A DNA stretch of 64,000 nt from Modestobacter caceresii (lineage in GTDB: Bacteria > Actinomycetota > Actinomycetes > Mycobacteriales > Geodermatophilaceae), in contig NZ_JPMX01000003.1 of the NCBI RefSeq assembly GCF_000761485.1, positions 1 through 64,000 on the forward strand, given 5' to 3'. The notes beneath the pieces are model-generated. The model was not told the origin of the DNA, did not search any database, and saw only the letters and a list, made by a program, of their open reading frames with translations. This document shows positions 37,010 to 44,648 of this stretch, one piece after another. The position numbers and the translations under genes are program-made. The first letter of the stretch is position 1; each line of letters opens with the position of its first letter.

Positions 37010-37159
37010 CAAACGCGGCACTGGACAAGGGAAGGACCAGCTCCAGCAGGGGAGGGGGTGGCCCTGCCGCCGGTCGGTGTCGAAGCGGGGCCTCCTGTCG
37101 GTGGTCCGGTCTAGCGTTCCCGCTGTCGCACGAGCCGCTGACCAGCAGGGGAGACCGTC

Positions 37160-37714
37160 ATGAGCACGCTGCCCGACCGACCGCACACCGCACTCATCGT
37201 CATCGACGTCCAGCAGGGCGTGGTGGCCGAGGCGCCCCGCCGGGACGAGGTCGTCGGCAACATCGACGCTCTGGTCGAGAAGGCGCGCGGCGACGGGGTG
37301 CCGGTCGTCTGGGTGCAGCACTCCGACGAGGAGCTGGTGCGGGGGAGTGACGAGTGGCAGTACGTCCCCGAGCTGGTGCGGGCGCAGTCCGAGCCGTTGG
37401 TGCACAAGTCCTACGGCGACTCGTTCGAGGGCACCGACCTCGAGGACGTGCTGGCCGACCTCCGCGTGGGCCGCCTGGTCGTGGCGGGGGCAGAGTCCGA
37501 TGCCTGCATCCGGTCGACGATCCACGGGGCCTTCACCCGGGGCTACGACGTCACCCTCGTCGGCGATGCCCACACCGCCGGCGACAAGAGCGCCTGGGGC
37601 GCGCCGCCCGCGGAGCAGGTCATCGCGCACACGAACCTCTACTGGCAGTTCCAGGCGGCGCCCGGTCGCACGGCCGGGGTGGTGGAGACGCGGGACGTGA
37701 CCTTCTGCGGTTGA
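37160..37714 (+). CDS. Isochorismatase family cysteine hydrolase
   Basis: A 184-residue alpha/beta hydrolase: catalytic Asp in LIVIDVQQGVV, Lys in VHKSYGDSF, Cys in VVAGAESDACIRSTIHGAFTRGYDVTLVGDAHT. The triad is complete. Family members hydrolyse amide or vinyl-ether bonds (nicotinamide, isochorismate); the substrate is unknown. The start has GGGGAG 7 nt upstream; TAGCGT at 37112 may be its -10. Confidence 0.92.
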   Translation: MSTLPDRPHTALIVIDVQQGVVAEAPRRDEVVGNIDALVEKARGDGVPVVWVQHSDEELVRGSDEWQYVPELVRAQSEPLVHKSYGDSFEGTDLEDVLADLRVGRLVVAGAESDACIRSTIHGAFTRGYDVTLVGDAHTAGDKSAWGAPPAEQVIAHTNLYWQFQAAPGRTAGVVETRDVTFCG

Positions 37715-37745
37715 CCGGGTGGTGAACGACCGCTGCCACGACCCG

Positions 37746-37775
37746 TTGACACATGCAGGTGAACACCTGCATGAT
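37746..37775 (+). promoter_or_regulatory. ArsR-gene promoter with overlapping operator
   Basis: TTGACA (37746-37751), an 18-nt spacer, CATGAT (37770-37775). The palindrome catgcaggtg-aa-cacctgcatg (37752-37773) fills the spacer and overlaps the -10. The -10 ends 7 nt before ATG 37783, so the mRNA is probably leaderless and autorepressed. Confidence 0.7.
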
Positions 37776-37782
37776 CCTGTTC

Positions 37783-38628
37783 ATGGACGCCGAGGCGAGC
37801 GGGATGGACGCCGTCTTCAAGGCGCTCGCCGACCCGACTCGGCGGCTGTTGCTCGACCGGTTGCGGGAACGGAACGGCCAGACCCTCGGTGAGCTCTGTG
37901 CGCACCTGGGCATGGCCCGGCAGTCGGCGACCCAGCACCTCGACGTCCTGCAGCGAGCCAACCTCGTCACCGTCGTCCGGCGGGGTCGGGAACGGCTGCA
38001 CCACCTCAACCCGGTGCCGATCCACCAGGTCCAGGAGCGTTGGATCTCGGCGTTCGACCAGCCCCGGCTTTCCGCCATCAGCGCGATCACGCAGCAGGCA
38101 GAGGAGCAGGCCATGGCCACCAGCACGAGCACGTCCGGAGTTCCCGACTACGTCTACGTCACCTACATCCGCGCGAGCGCCGAGCAGGTGTGGCGCGCGT
38201 TGACCGACGCCGACCTGACCGCCCGGTACTGGGGGCACGCCAACGTGTCCGACTGGCAGACCGGGTCGACGTGGGAGCACCGACGCACCGACGGGTCGGA
38301 GGAGGTGGACGTCGCCGGGCGGGTGCTCGAGTCGGTGCCCCCGACCCGCCTGGTCATCACGTTCCAGGAGTCGGCGGCGGACGGCGACGAGGACCCGGTG
38401 GGGGAGCCGTCGGTCGTGACCTTCGCGGTCGAACCGCACGAGGGCATCGTCCGGCTCACCGTCACCCACGAGCGCCTCGCGGACCAGGCCAGCCACGACG
38501 GTGTCTCGCACGGGTGGCCCGCGGTGCTGGCGAACCTCAAGTCGCTCTTGGAGACGGGCGAGGTGCTGCCGGCCGAGCCGTGGCAGATGACGCCGGTGCG
38601 CGGCGCTCGTGCACACGCGGACGCCTGA
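37783..38628 (+). CDS. ArsR-type HTH fused to AHSA1/SRPBCC domain protein
   Basis: ATG 37783 is chosen from the promoter; earlier in-frame ATGs lie inside the operator. Residues 1-100 are an ArsR winged HTH (AVFKALADPTRRLLLDRLRE; LGELCAHLGMARQSATQHLDVLQRANLVTVVRRGRERLH). After a linker (AISAITQQAEEQAM) residues about 120-270 form an AHSA1/SRPBCC domain (VYVTYIRASAEQVWRALTDADLTARYWG; GWPAVLANLKSLLETGE). These are usually two neighbouring genes. An internal ATG at 38113 has GAGGAG 6 nt upstream, so a separate SRPBCC protein may also be made. Confidence 0.9.
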   Translation: MDAEASGMDAVFKALADPTRRLLLDRLRERNGQTLGELCAHLGMARQSATQHLDVLQRANLVTVVRRGRERLHHLNPVPIHQVQERWISAFDQPRLSAISAITQQAEEQAMATSTSTSGVPDYVYVTYIRASAEQVWRALTDADLTARYWGHANVSDWQTGSTWEHRRTDGSEEVDVAGRVLESVPPTRLVITFQESAADGDEDPVGEPSVVTFAVEPHEGIVRLTVTHERLADQASHDGVSHGWPAVLANLKSLLETGEVLPAEPWQMTPVRGARAHADA

Positions 38629-38636
38629 GCGACGTC

Positions 38637-39242
38637 GTGACCGAGCTGAGCCAGAGCCCACTCGGAGCGGACGTCGCGCTGGCGGCCCGAGCCGGTCGCT
38701 ACGCCCTGGACGAGGTCGGGGCGCTGACCATCGGCGACCTGGACCGGCCGACGCCCTGCGCCGACTGGGACGTCCGGTCCGTCGTGGCGCACCTGGCGGA
38801 CGTCGCCGATGCCCTCGCCGGCCTGCTCGCCACCGGTCGGCTGACCATGCCCGGGTCGCCGGCGCGGCCCGCCGACGACCCGGTGGCCGGCGCTCAGCGG
38901 CGGGTCCAGCAGTTGCTCGACCAGTTGCAGGCAGCCGGTGAGCAGGGGAGCGACGGACACCCGGCACCGTGGGCGGCCGAGGCGGCCCACGGTGCCGCGA
39001 TCGAGTTCACCGTCCACGGCTGGGACGTCGCCGCTGCACGAGGCCGGGCACACCAGATGCCGGCAGACCTCGCTGGGGACGTCCTGGCCCTGGCTGGTCG
39101 ACTGCTCGACGACTCGGCCCGCGGGGCGTCGTTCGCCGCCCGGGTGACCTCCGGACCGGACGAGTCACCTGTCGAGCGCCTGGTCGCCTTCATGGGCCGA
39201 GACACGGCGCGGTGGACCCGGTCGTTGACCGCCGGCGCGTGA
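38637..39242 (+). CDS. TIGR03086 family metal-binding protein (mycothiol-dependent DinB-like fold)
   Basis: From GTG 38637, 201 residues: DLDRPTPCADWDVRSVVAHLADVADALAGLL is the DinB/maleylpyruvate-isomerase N-terminal helix bundle with the metal-ligand His, and AAIEFTVHGWDVAAARGRAHQMP holds another metal His. Members are mycothiol-dependent or of unknown activity. It follows the ArsR-AHSA1 gene by 8 bp, so is likely in the same operon and repressed with it. Confidence 0.86.
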   Translation: MTELSQSPLGADVALAARAGRYALDEVGALTIGDLDRPTPCADWDVRSVVAHLADVADALAGLLATGRLTMPGSPARPADDPVAGAQRRVQQLLDQLQAAGEQGSDGHPAPWAAEAAHGAAIEFTVHGWDVAAARGRAHQMPADLAGDVLALAGRLLDDSARGASFAARVTSGPDESPVERLVAFMGRDTARWTRSLTAGA

Positions 39243-39272
39243 GGAGACCGATCGGGGTCTGCCGTCTCCACT

Positions 39273-39300
39273 ACTTGACATAATGTCGATTATCGGCGCA
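39273..39300 (-). other. dif: dif site (XerC/XerD chromosome dimer resolution)
   Basis: On the minus strand, the 28 bases match the published actinobacterial dif consensus at 27 of 28 positions: the left arm CGCCGATAAT, centre CGACAT and right arm TATGTCAAGT. It is outside any gene. XerC/XerD recombine here to resolve chromosome dimers, so the window spans the replication terminus. Confidence 0.9.
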
Positions 39301-39854
39301 CTGGAAGAGGCTGGTCGGAGGGGCTTCCTGAGCTTGTTGGCTGGTCCGAGACGCAACATGCGGCGGCGTGTGATCGCCTCGGCCCCGACCAGGTGATCGG
39401 TGTCGAGTCCCCAGGGTCCACGTCCGGTCGTCGGACCCGGTGAGCATCCCGTGGCGTGCTGCACGGGTCCGGCGCCGAGGGCCGGAATGCCATGTTGATC
39501 ATCTCGAGCCCGCTGACAGATCGGACGATCGTGATGGGTCTCCGGATCTGGACATGGCGGACGTTGTTCGTCGTCATCGGCGGCCGCGACCCCCTGCAGG
39601 CCCAGGTCCCCTGGTCCTGCTTATCAGGCTCCAATACGTCACTCTGACGGAATGACCGCGCTGCAGGGTCTCGGTCGACCATGATCATGCGCTCCGCATG
39701 GTCGCGCGGTGGGCCGCGGCACCCGAGTGCCGGCTCGGTCGCCCTCGCCCTCTCCGGCGCTGACCCAAGGAGGTTGTCCCGGCGGTTCGACGCGCACCCG
39801 TCGCGGCGCCGATCGAGGACCTGGGTGCCACTCCCCCTGGACCGAGTGTGCCCA

Positions 39855-39870
39855 GGTGACAAACGTCACA
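39855..39870. promoter_or_regulatory. CRP/FNR-like palindrome
   Basis: GGTGA-CAAACG-TCACA matches the mycobacterial CRP half-sites (TGTGA-N6-TCACA) at 9 of 10 bases. It lies about 45 bp from the stop of the zinc-finger gene, not in front of a known start, so function is doubtful. Confidence 0.25.
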
Positions 39871-39912
39871 GTGACGCATCGGCAGCCAACTCCTCGGTCG
39901 ACCGCCGGTGGC

Positions 39913-40422
39913 TCAGCCGGCGGCCTTGCCGTTCAGCCAGAGCCGGTCCAGCCGACCGGTCGACCGCACCAGCTCGGCCAGGGACCGCTCGAGCTCGGCC
40001 TTGGTGGGCTTCTCGGTGAGCAGCGTCTGGACGTCCTCGATGGCGCAGCGCAGTTGGTACAGCCGGTCCTGGAGGCCGTCCAGCTCTGCCCGGGTCACCA
40101 GGACGACGTCCGCGGACAGTCCGGCCTTCGCCGTCGCCGACCGCTGCTCGTACGCCCGCTGCCGGCACGCCTGGCCGCAGTAGAGCCGGGGCCGGCCGAC
40201 CGACTCCTGCGCCGGCAGGACGTTGCGGCACCAGCCGCACCGTCGCTCTTCGCCCTCGGGACGCCGCGTCCGAGGGACCAGACGGGCCTCGACGCCCTGC
40301 TCTACCGTCACGGCTGGGACGGTAGACGCCCGGCCCGCCCGTCCGCCGCGGACACGCCCGAGGCCGCTCCCGGCGGGTGGGCGCGTCGCCACCTGGACCA
40401 CCTCCGAGACGCTGCGGACCAC
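39913..40422 (-). CDS. Hypothetical protein with Cys4 zinc-ribbon
   Basis: A 169-residue protein, family unnamed to me. Residues about 60-95 carry a zinc-ribbon (RCGWCRNVLPAQ... YCGQACRQRAYEQRSA), typical of small actinobacterial DNA-binding-like proteins. The C-terminal half is helical, with a possible coiled coil (ELDGLQDRLYQLRCAIEDVQTLL). The start is uncertain: GTG 40422 gives the full frame, but an internal GTG near 40311 would remove a low-conservation N-terminus. It lies 18 bp from the divergent GDPD gene and is the closest gene to dif on that side. Confidence 0.6.
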   Translation of the reverse strand: MVRSVSEVVQVATRPPAGSGLGRVRGGRAGRASTVPAVTVEQGVEARLVPRTRRPEGEERRCGWCRNVLPAQESVGRPRLYCGQACRQRAYEQRSATAKAGLSADVVLVTRAELDGLQDRLYQLRCAIEDVQTLLTEKPTKAELERSLAELVRSTGRLDRLWLNGKAAG

Positions 40423-40427
40423 CGCAC

Positions 40428-40433
40428 TAGCGT
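40428..40433 (+). promoter_or_regulatory. -10 box TAGCGT, probable leaderless GDPD transcript
   Basis: TAGCGT ends 6 nt before GTG 40440; no Shine-Dalgarno is seen. Confidence 0.45.
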
Positions 40434-40439
40434 GGGGGC

Positions 40440-41216
40440 GTGCCGGGCTCGCGTTACGCCTTCCTCGACGGCCCGACCCCGGTGGCGATGGCCCACCGCG
40501 GTGGGGCGATCGAGCACCTGGAGAACACCCAGCCGGCCTTCGAGGCGTGCGTGGAGCTGGGCTACCGGTACATCGAGACCGACGTCCGGGTCACCTACGA
40601 CGGCGAGCTCGTGGTCTTCCACGACCCCACGCTGGACCGGGTCACCGACCGCACCGGCCGGGTCGACAGCCTGCCCTGGCGGGAGATGCGCACGGCGCTG
40701 ATCGGTGGCCGTGAGCCGATCATGCGGCTGGAGGACCTGATGGGTGCCTGGCCCGACGTCCGGTTCAACCTCGACATCAAGGCCGCCGGCGTGCTGGCGC
40801 CGCTGGTGCACAGCGTCCGGCGGCTGAAGGTCGAGGACCGGATCTGCCTCGGTTCCTTCTCCGACGCCCGCATCGCCGCGGCGCGACGCCTCTTCGGCCC
40901 GGACGTCTGCACCTCCCTGGGGCCCAAGGGCGTCGCCGCGCTCCGGCTGTCCTCCTACTCCCCGCGCGCCGCGGGGCTGGTCCGGATCCAGGCCGGGTGC
41001 GCGCAGGTGCCGCTGGCCCTGGGGGGCCGCCCGCTGGTGGACGAGCGGTTCATCGCCGCGGCACACGCCCGGAGCCTGCAGGTGCACGTCTGGACGGTCG
41101 ACAGCGAGGCGGAGGCCACCGAGATGCTCGACCTGGGCGTCGACGGCGTGATGACCGACCGGCCGGCCATGCTCCGCGACCTGCTGGTGTCCCGGGGGCA
41201 GTGGACCGGCGCGTGA
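40440..41216 (+). CDS. Glycerophosphodiester phosphodiesterase
   Basis: A 258-residue GDPD TIM barrel with the catalytic pair in MAHRGGAIEHLENTQPAFEACVELGYRYIETDV (HRG and E-x-D) and VVFHDPTLDRVTDRTG, then VHVWTVDSEAEATEMLDLGVDGVMTDRPAML at the C-terminus. It releases glycerol-3-phosphate from lipid headgroups. No signal peptide is seen, so it is probably cytosolic. Confidence 0.94.
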   Translation: MPGSRYAFLDGPTPVAMAHRGGAIEHLENTQPAFEACVELGYRYIETDVRVTYDGELVVFHDPTLDRVTDRTGRVDSLPWREMRTALIGGREPIMRLEDLMGAWPDVRFNLDIKAAGVLAPLVHSVRRLKVEDRICLGSFSDARIAAARRLFGPDVCTSLGPKGVAALRLSSYSPRAAGLVRIQAGCAQVPLALGGRPLVDERFIAAAHARSLQVHVWTVDSEAEATEMLDLGVDGVMTDRPAMLRDLLVSRGQWTGA

Positions 41217-41319
41217 GCGTCGTCCGCCAGGCGGCTGCGCACCGACCGGTCGGGCACGGCACGCACCGGCAGTCGGGCCGGTGCTGGACCGCCGTCCCCG
41301 CGCCTGGCACCCTGCGCCG

Positions 41320-42690
41320 GTGAGCGCCGCCCCGCAGGTCGACCCCGCACCGCCGCCGGACCAGGCGCTGCGCCGCGAGCGCGCCGGTTGGTACTCCTAC
41401 GACTGGGCGATGTCGGTCTTCAACACCTCGGTGACGACCGTCTTCCTCGCGCCCTACCTCACCTCGATCGCCGAGGCGGCCGCCGACGCCGAGGGCCGGA
41501 TCCACCCGCTGGGCATCAGCGTCCCGCCGGGCAGCTGGTTCGGGTACGTGCTGTCGCTGTCGGTCGTGCTGCAGGTGCTCGTGCTGCCGATCACCGGGGC
41601 CATCGCCGACCGCAGCGGCGCCAAGCGCCAGCTGCTGGCCACGTTCGCCGCCGTCGGCTCGCTGTGCACCATGTCGCTGTTCTTCGTCGCCGGTGAGCGC
41701 TACCTCCTGGGCGCTGCGCTGTTCATCGCGGCCAACCTCTCCTTCGGCGCGGCGACCGTCGTCTACTACTCCTGGCTGCCGGACCTCGCCGGGCCGGACG
41801 AGCGGGACGTCGTCTCCAGTCGCGGCTGGGCCTGCGGCTACCTGGGCGGGGCGCTGCTGCTGGCCGGCAACCTGGCGCTGTTCTCCCAGTACGAGGCGCT
41901 GGGCATGACCGAGGGCGAGGCGGTGCGGATCTGCCTGGCCTCGGCCGGGATCTGGTGGGCCGGGTTCACCGTGGTCAGCGTCTCGCTGCTGCGCAACCGG
42001 CAGCCGCGCGAGTCCGCCGTGGCGGTGCCACCCGGGCAGGGGGCGCTCTCCGGTGGCTTCCGGCAGCTCGCCGCGACGCTGCGCGACCTGCGGCGGTACC
42101 GGCTCACCCTGTGGTTCCTCGGCGCCTACCTGCTGTTCAACGACGGCGTGCAGACGATCATCGGGGTGTCGGCGCAGTACGGCGCCGAGGAGCTCGACCT
42201 CGACCAGTCGACGCTGATCTCGGCGATCCTGCTGGTGCAGGTGGTGGCCTTCTTCGGGGCGATCGGGATGGGCCGGATCGCCATGGTGGTCGGTGCCAAG
42301 CGCACGGTGCTGGGCAGCCTGGTGCTGTGGGTCGGCGTCCTGGTGGCGGCGTACTTCGTGCAGTCGGGCGCCGTCGTCCAGTTCTACCTGCTCGCCGTCT
42401 GCATCGGCTTCGTGCTCGGTGGCACCCAGGCGTTGTCCCGCTCGCTGTTCAGCCAGCTCATCCCGCCGGGCAAGGAGGCCGAGTACTTCGGCTTCTACGA
42501 GATCAGCGACCGTGGGACCAGTTGGCTCGGCCCGTTCCTGTTCGCCCTGACCTACCAGCTCACCGAGTCCTACCGGTACGCGATCTTCAGCCTCGTCTTC
42601 TTCTTCGTCGCCGGCGGCTGGCTGCTGGCCCGGCTGGACATGCGCCGCGCGATCGTCGAAGCCGGCAACACCCCTCCGGAGCGTCTGTGA
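41320..42690 (+). CDS. MFS transporter, UMF1/Atg22 family
   Basis: From GTG 41320, 456 residues with 11-12 membrane helices. It opens WYSYDWAMSVFNTSVTTVFLAPYLTSIA, the Atg22/UMF1 hallmark, and has GTQALSRSLFSQLIPPGKEAEYFGFYEISDRGTSWLGPF near the end. Likely an amino-acid or small-metabolite effluxer; substrate unknown. Its stop overlaps the thymidine kinase start (GTGA). Confidence 0.92.
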   Translation: MSAAPQVDPAPPPDQALRRERAGWYSYDWAMSVFNTSVTTVFLAPYLTSIAEAAADAEGRIHPLGISVPPGSWFGYVLSLSVVLQVLVLPITGAIADRSGAKRQLLATFAAVGSLCTMSLFFVAGERYLLGAALFIAANLSFGAATVVYYSWLPDLAGPDERDVVSSRGWACGYLGGALLLAGNLALFSQYEALGMTEGEAVRICLASAGIWWAGFTVVSVSLLRNRQPRESAVAVPPGQGALSGGFRQLAATLRDLRRYRLTLWFLGAYLLFNDGVQTIIGVSAQYGAEELDLDQSTLISAILLVQVVAFFGAIGMGRIAMVVGAKRTVLGSLVLWVGVLVAAYFVQSGAVVQFYLLAVCIGFVLGGTQALSRSLFSQLIPPGKEAEYFGFYEISDRGTSWLGPFLFALTYQLTESYRYAIFSLVFFFVAGGWLLARLDMRRAIVEAGNTPPERL

Positions 42691-43454
42691 CCCCCACTCC
42701 CCCCGCCGGTCAGCTCGCCGCCCTCGACGCCTCGCTGGACGTCGTCCCGGCCGCCGGCGACCGTCGTCGGCACCCGGCGCCCGCCCATCTGGTCTTCTTC
42801 CACGGGCCGATGGACTGCGGGAAGTCCACCCTCGCCCTCCAGGTCGACCACAACCAGAGTCGGCAGGGCCGGCACGGGCTGCTGCTGACCCAGGGCGACC
42901 GCTCCGGAACCCCGCAGATCAGCTCCCGGGTCGGGCTGCAGCGGGCGGCGATCGAGCTGCACGCCGACACCGACGTCCGGCTGCTGGTGCGCGACCGCTG
43001 GGCCGCCGGGCAGCGGGTCGACTACCTGATCGTCGATGAGGCGCAGTTCCTCACCGGCGCGCAGGCCGAGCAGCTGGCCGAGCTGGTCGACGAGTCCCAC
43101 GTCGACGTCTACGCGTTCGGGCTGACCACCGACTTCCGCACCCGGCTGTTCCCGGGCACCCAGCGGCTGTTCGAGCTGGCCGACGACGTGCAGCGGGTGC
43201 AGGTCGAGGTGCTCTGCTGGTGCGGCCTGCCCGGCCTGCTCAACGCCCGGGTGGTCGGTGGCGCCGTGGTGCGCGAGGGGGCCACCGTGGTGGTCGCCGA
43301 CACCGCTCCGGCGTCGCAGCCGCCGGCGGACGTCCCCGAGGTCGCGTCCGGCGGGGACGCCGCCGTCCGCTACCAGGTGTTGTGCCGGCGGCACTACTAC
43401 CGCGGCCAGCTGGGTCCGACGCCGACCGTGGCGGGGCAGCTGGCCCTGCGCTGA
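42687..43454 (+). CDS. tdk: Thymidine kinase (TK1/type II)
   Basis: From GTG 42687, 255 residues. P-loop GPMDCGKSTLALQ at about residue 41, the catalytic Glu in VDYLIVDEAQFL, and the zinc-lasso cysteines LCWCGLPGLLNARVV and VLCRRHYY. An N-terminal extension of about 33 residues is unusual. It phosphorylates thymidine in nucleotide salvage. It overlaps the MFS gene, so the two are co-transcribed. Confidence 0.93.
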   Translation: MTPTPPAGQLAALDASLDVVPAAGDRRRHPAPAHLVFFHGPMDCGKSTLALQVDHNQSRQGRHGLLLTQGDRSGTPQISSRVGLQRAAIELHADTDVRLLVRDRWAAGQRVDYLIVDEAQFLTGAQAEQLAELVDESHVDVYAFGLTTDFRTRLFPGTQRLFELADDVQRVQVEVLCWCGLPGLLNARVVGGAVVREGATVVVADTAPASQPPADVPEVASGGDAAVRYQVLCRRHYYRGQLGPTPTVAGQLALR

Positions 43455-43531
43455 GCCGGTCGGTTGCTCACCCGTCGGGGTGGTTGAGCGCTGATACATC
43501 ACCCCGTGCGATGATGTACGACTGACGACAC

Positions 43532-43558
43532 GGAATCTCTTTCCTTCATCTGTCGTTG
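43532..43558 (+). promoter_or_regulatory. SigR/SigH-type promoter of rbpA
   Basis: GGAAT (43532-43536), 18-nt spacer, then GTT (43555-43557; CGTT). This fits the oxidative-stress sigma factor pattern GGAAT-N18-GTT. S. coelicolor rbpA is a known SigR target. The leader to ATG 43650 would be about 85 nt. Confidence 0.6.
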
Positions 43559-43649
43559 ACCCCTGCGACACCCCGCACCGGATGCGTGAGCATGCGGCTG
43601 CCCGGGCAGTCCAGATCTGACCGACATCAGCACGAGAGGACGGTGTGCC

Positions 43650-43994
43650 ATGGGCGAGCGTTCGCTACGCGGAAGCCGACTGGGCAGCGTGAGCTATGAG
43701 ACCGAGCGCAACACCGCGCCCATCGAGCGGCAGTACGCCGAGTACCGGTGTGCCCAGGGGCACCTCGTCACGGTGCCCTTCGCCGATGACGCCGAGCTCC
43801 CCGACACCTGGGAGTGCAAGTACGACGGTTCGGCCGCCAAGCTGGTCGGCGGCGCGGAGCCGGCTCCCAAGAAGGTCAAGCCGCCGCGTACGCACTGGGA
43901 CATGCTCCTGGAGCGTCGTTCGGTCGACGACCTGGAGGAGGTCCTCGCCGAGCGGCTCGAGGTGCTCCGTGGTCGCCGGACCCGGGCGTCCTGA
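43650..43994 (+). CDS. rbpA: RNA polymerase-binding protein RbpA
   Basis: A 114-residue RbpA: N-terminal tail MGERSLRGSRLGSVSYETER, core domain with YRCAQGHLVTVPFADDAELPDTWECKYDG, basic linker PAPKKVKPPRTHWDM, and sigma-interacting domain LLERRSVDDLEEVLAERLEVLRGRR. It binds RNA polymerase and group 1/2 sigma factors and stabilises open complexes. It ends at a strong hairpin terminator. Confidence 0.97.
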   Translation: MGERSLRGSRLGSVSYETERNTAPIERQYAEYRCAQGHLVTVPFADDAELPDTWECKYDGSAAKLVGGAEPAPKKVKPPRTHWDMLLERRSVDDLEEVLAERLEVLRGRRTRAS

Positions 43995-44029
43995 GCGTCT
44001 TCGACTGAGCTCGCGCTGAGCTGAGCACG

Positions 44030-44065
44030 GCACGGCCCCGGTGGGAGTCCCCACCGGGGCCGTGC
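44030..44065. terminator. Bidirectional terminator hairpin
   Basis: Perfect 16-bp stem gcacggccccggtggg / cccaccggggccgtgc with a 4-nt loop between the convergent rbpA and fxsA genes. Confidence 0.85.
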
Positions 44066-44084
44066 TGTGTCCGGGGGCGGACGG

Positions 44085-44612
44085 TCAGGGGTCCGTGCGC
44101 TCCGGGGCGACCTCGCCCTCGATCACGCGGCTGGCCGGCCCCGCGCGGAACGGCTGGTCGGGGCCGGCGACCGGCTCGGTGCGGGTCGAGCGCACGTACA
44201 CCGGGCCGCGCAGCCGGTCCGGCAGTCGCCGCAGCAGGCCGCGGGTGATCAGCGCGCGGGGCAGGGCACGGGTGGCCGGCAGCAGGCACAGCAGGCCCAG
44301 CAGGTCACCCAGGAAGCCGGGCAGCACCATCAGCAGCCCGCCCAGGGCGACCAGGCCGGCGTCGCCGAGGGCCCGACCGGGGGCCCGGTGCTCCTCGGCG
44401 CGCAGCCGCAGCTCCCCGAGGGCCTTGGTGCCCTGCCGGGCCAGCAGCGCCCAGCCCAGTGCGCTGGTGGCCAGGGTGGCGAGGATCGTCCAGCCCAGCC
44501 CGATCCAGGAGGCGACCAGGACGTAGACGACGACCTCGGCCAGGGCGCCCAGCCCGATCGCCGTCCGCAGCCCCGACGACCTGCGTCGTGGGGCGGTGTG
44601 GCTGGTGGCCAT
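44085..44612 (-). CDS. fxsA: FxsA family membrane protein
   Basis: A 175-residue FxsA homologue with about four membrane helices (GLGALAEVVVYVLVASWIGLGWTIL; DAGLVALGGLLMVLPGFLGDLLGLLCLLP, the family signature) and a hydrophilic C-terminal tail. In E. coli FxsA affects phage exclusion by F plasmid; its actinobacterial role is unknown. It matches the Rv2053c position next to ppm1/rbpA. Confidence 0.92.
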   Translation of the reverse strand: MATSHTAPRRRSSGLRTAIGLGALAEVVVYVLVASWIGLGWTILATLATSALGWALLARQGTKALGELRLRAEEHRAPGRALGDAGLVALGGLLMVLPGFLGDLLGLLCLLPATRALPRALITRGLLRRLPDRLRGPVYVRSTRTEPVAGPDQPFRAGPASRVIEGEVAPERTDP

Positions 44613-44648
44613 GCGTTCTCCCTCCGCCCGCGGGGCGGTGGGTCCTCC

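Larger units (their letters stand above)
39243..39912. other. Gene-poor terminus gap containing dif
   Basis: About 670 bp without a supportable gene. It holds the dif site (39273-39300) and, at 39855-39870, a CRP-like GGTGA-N6-TCACA palindrome. Small open frames (e.g. 39456-39647) lack a plausible start context or recognisable domain. Confidence 0.6.

Noticed and set aside
39440-39655. Small plus-strand frames in the terminus gap
   Set aside because: Overlapping alternatives of similar length, no Shine-Dalgarno or -10 context and no domain.
39290-39862. 190-codon minus-strand frame beside dif
   Set aside because: No domain, poor start context, overlaps the dif site.
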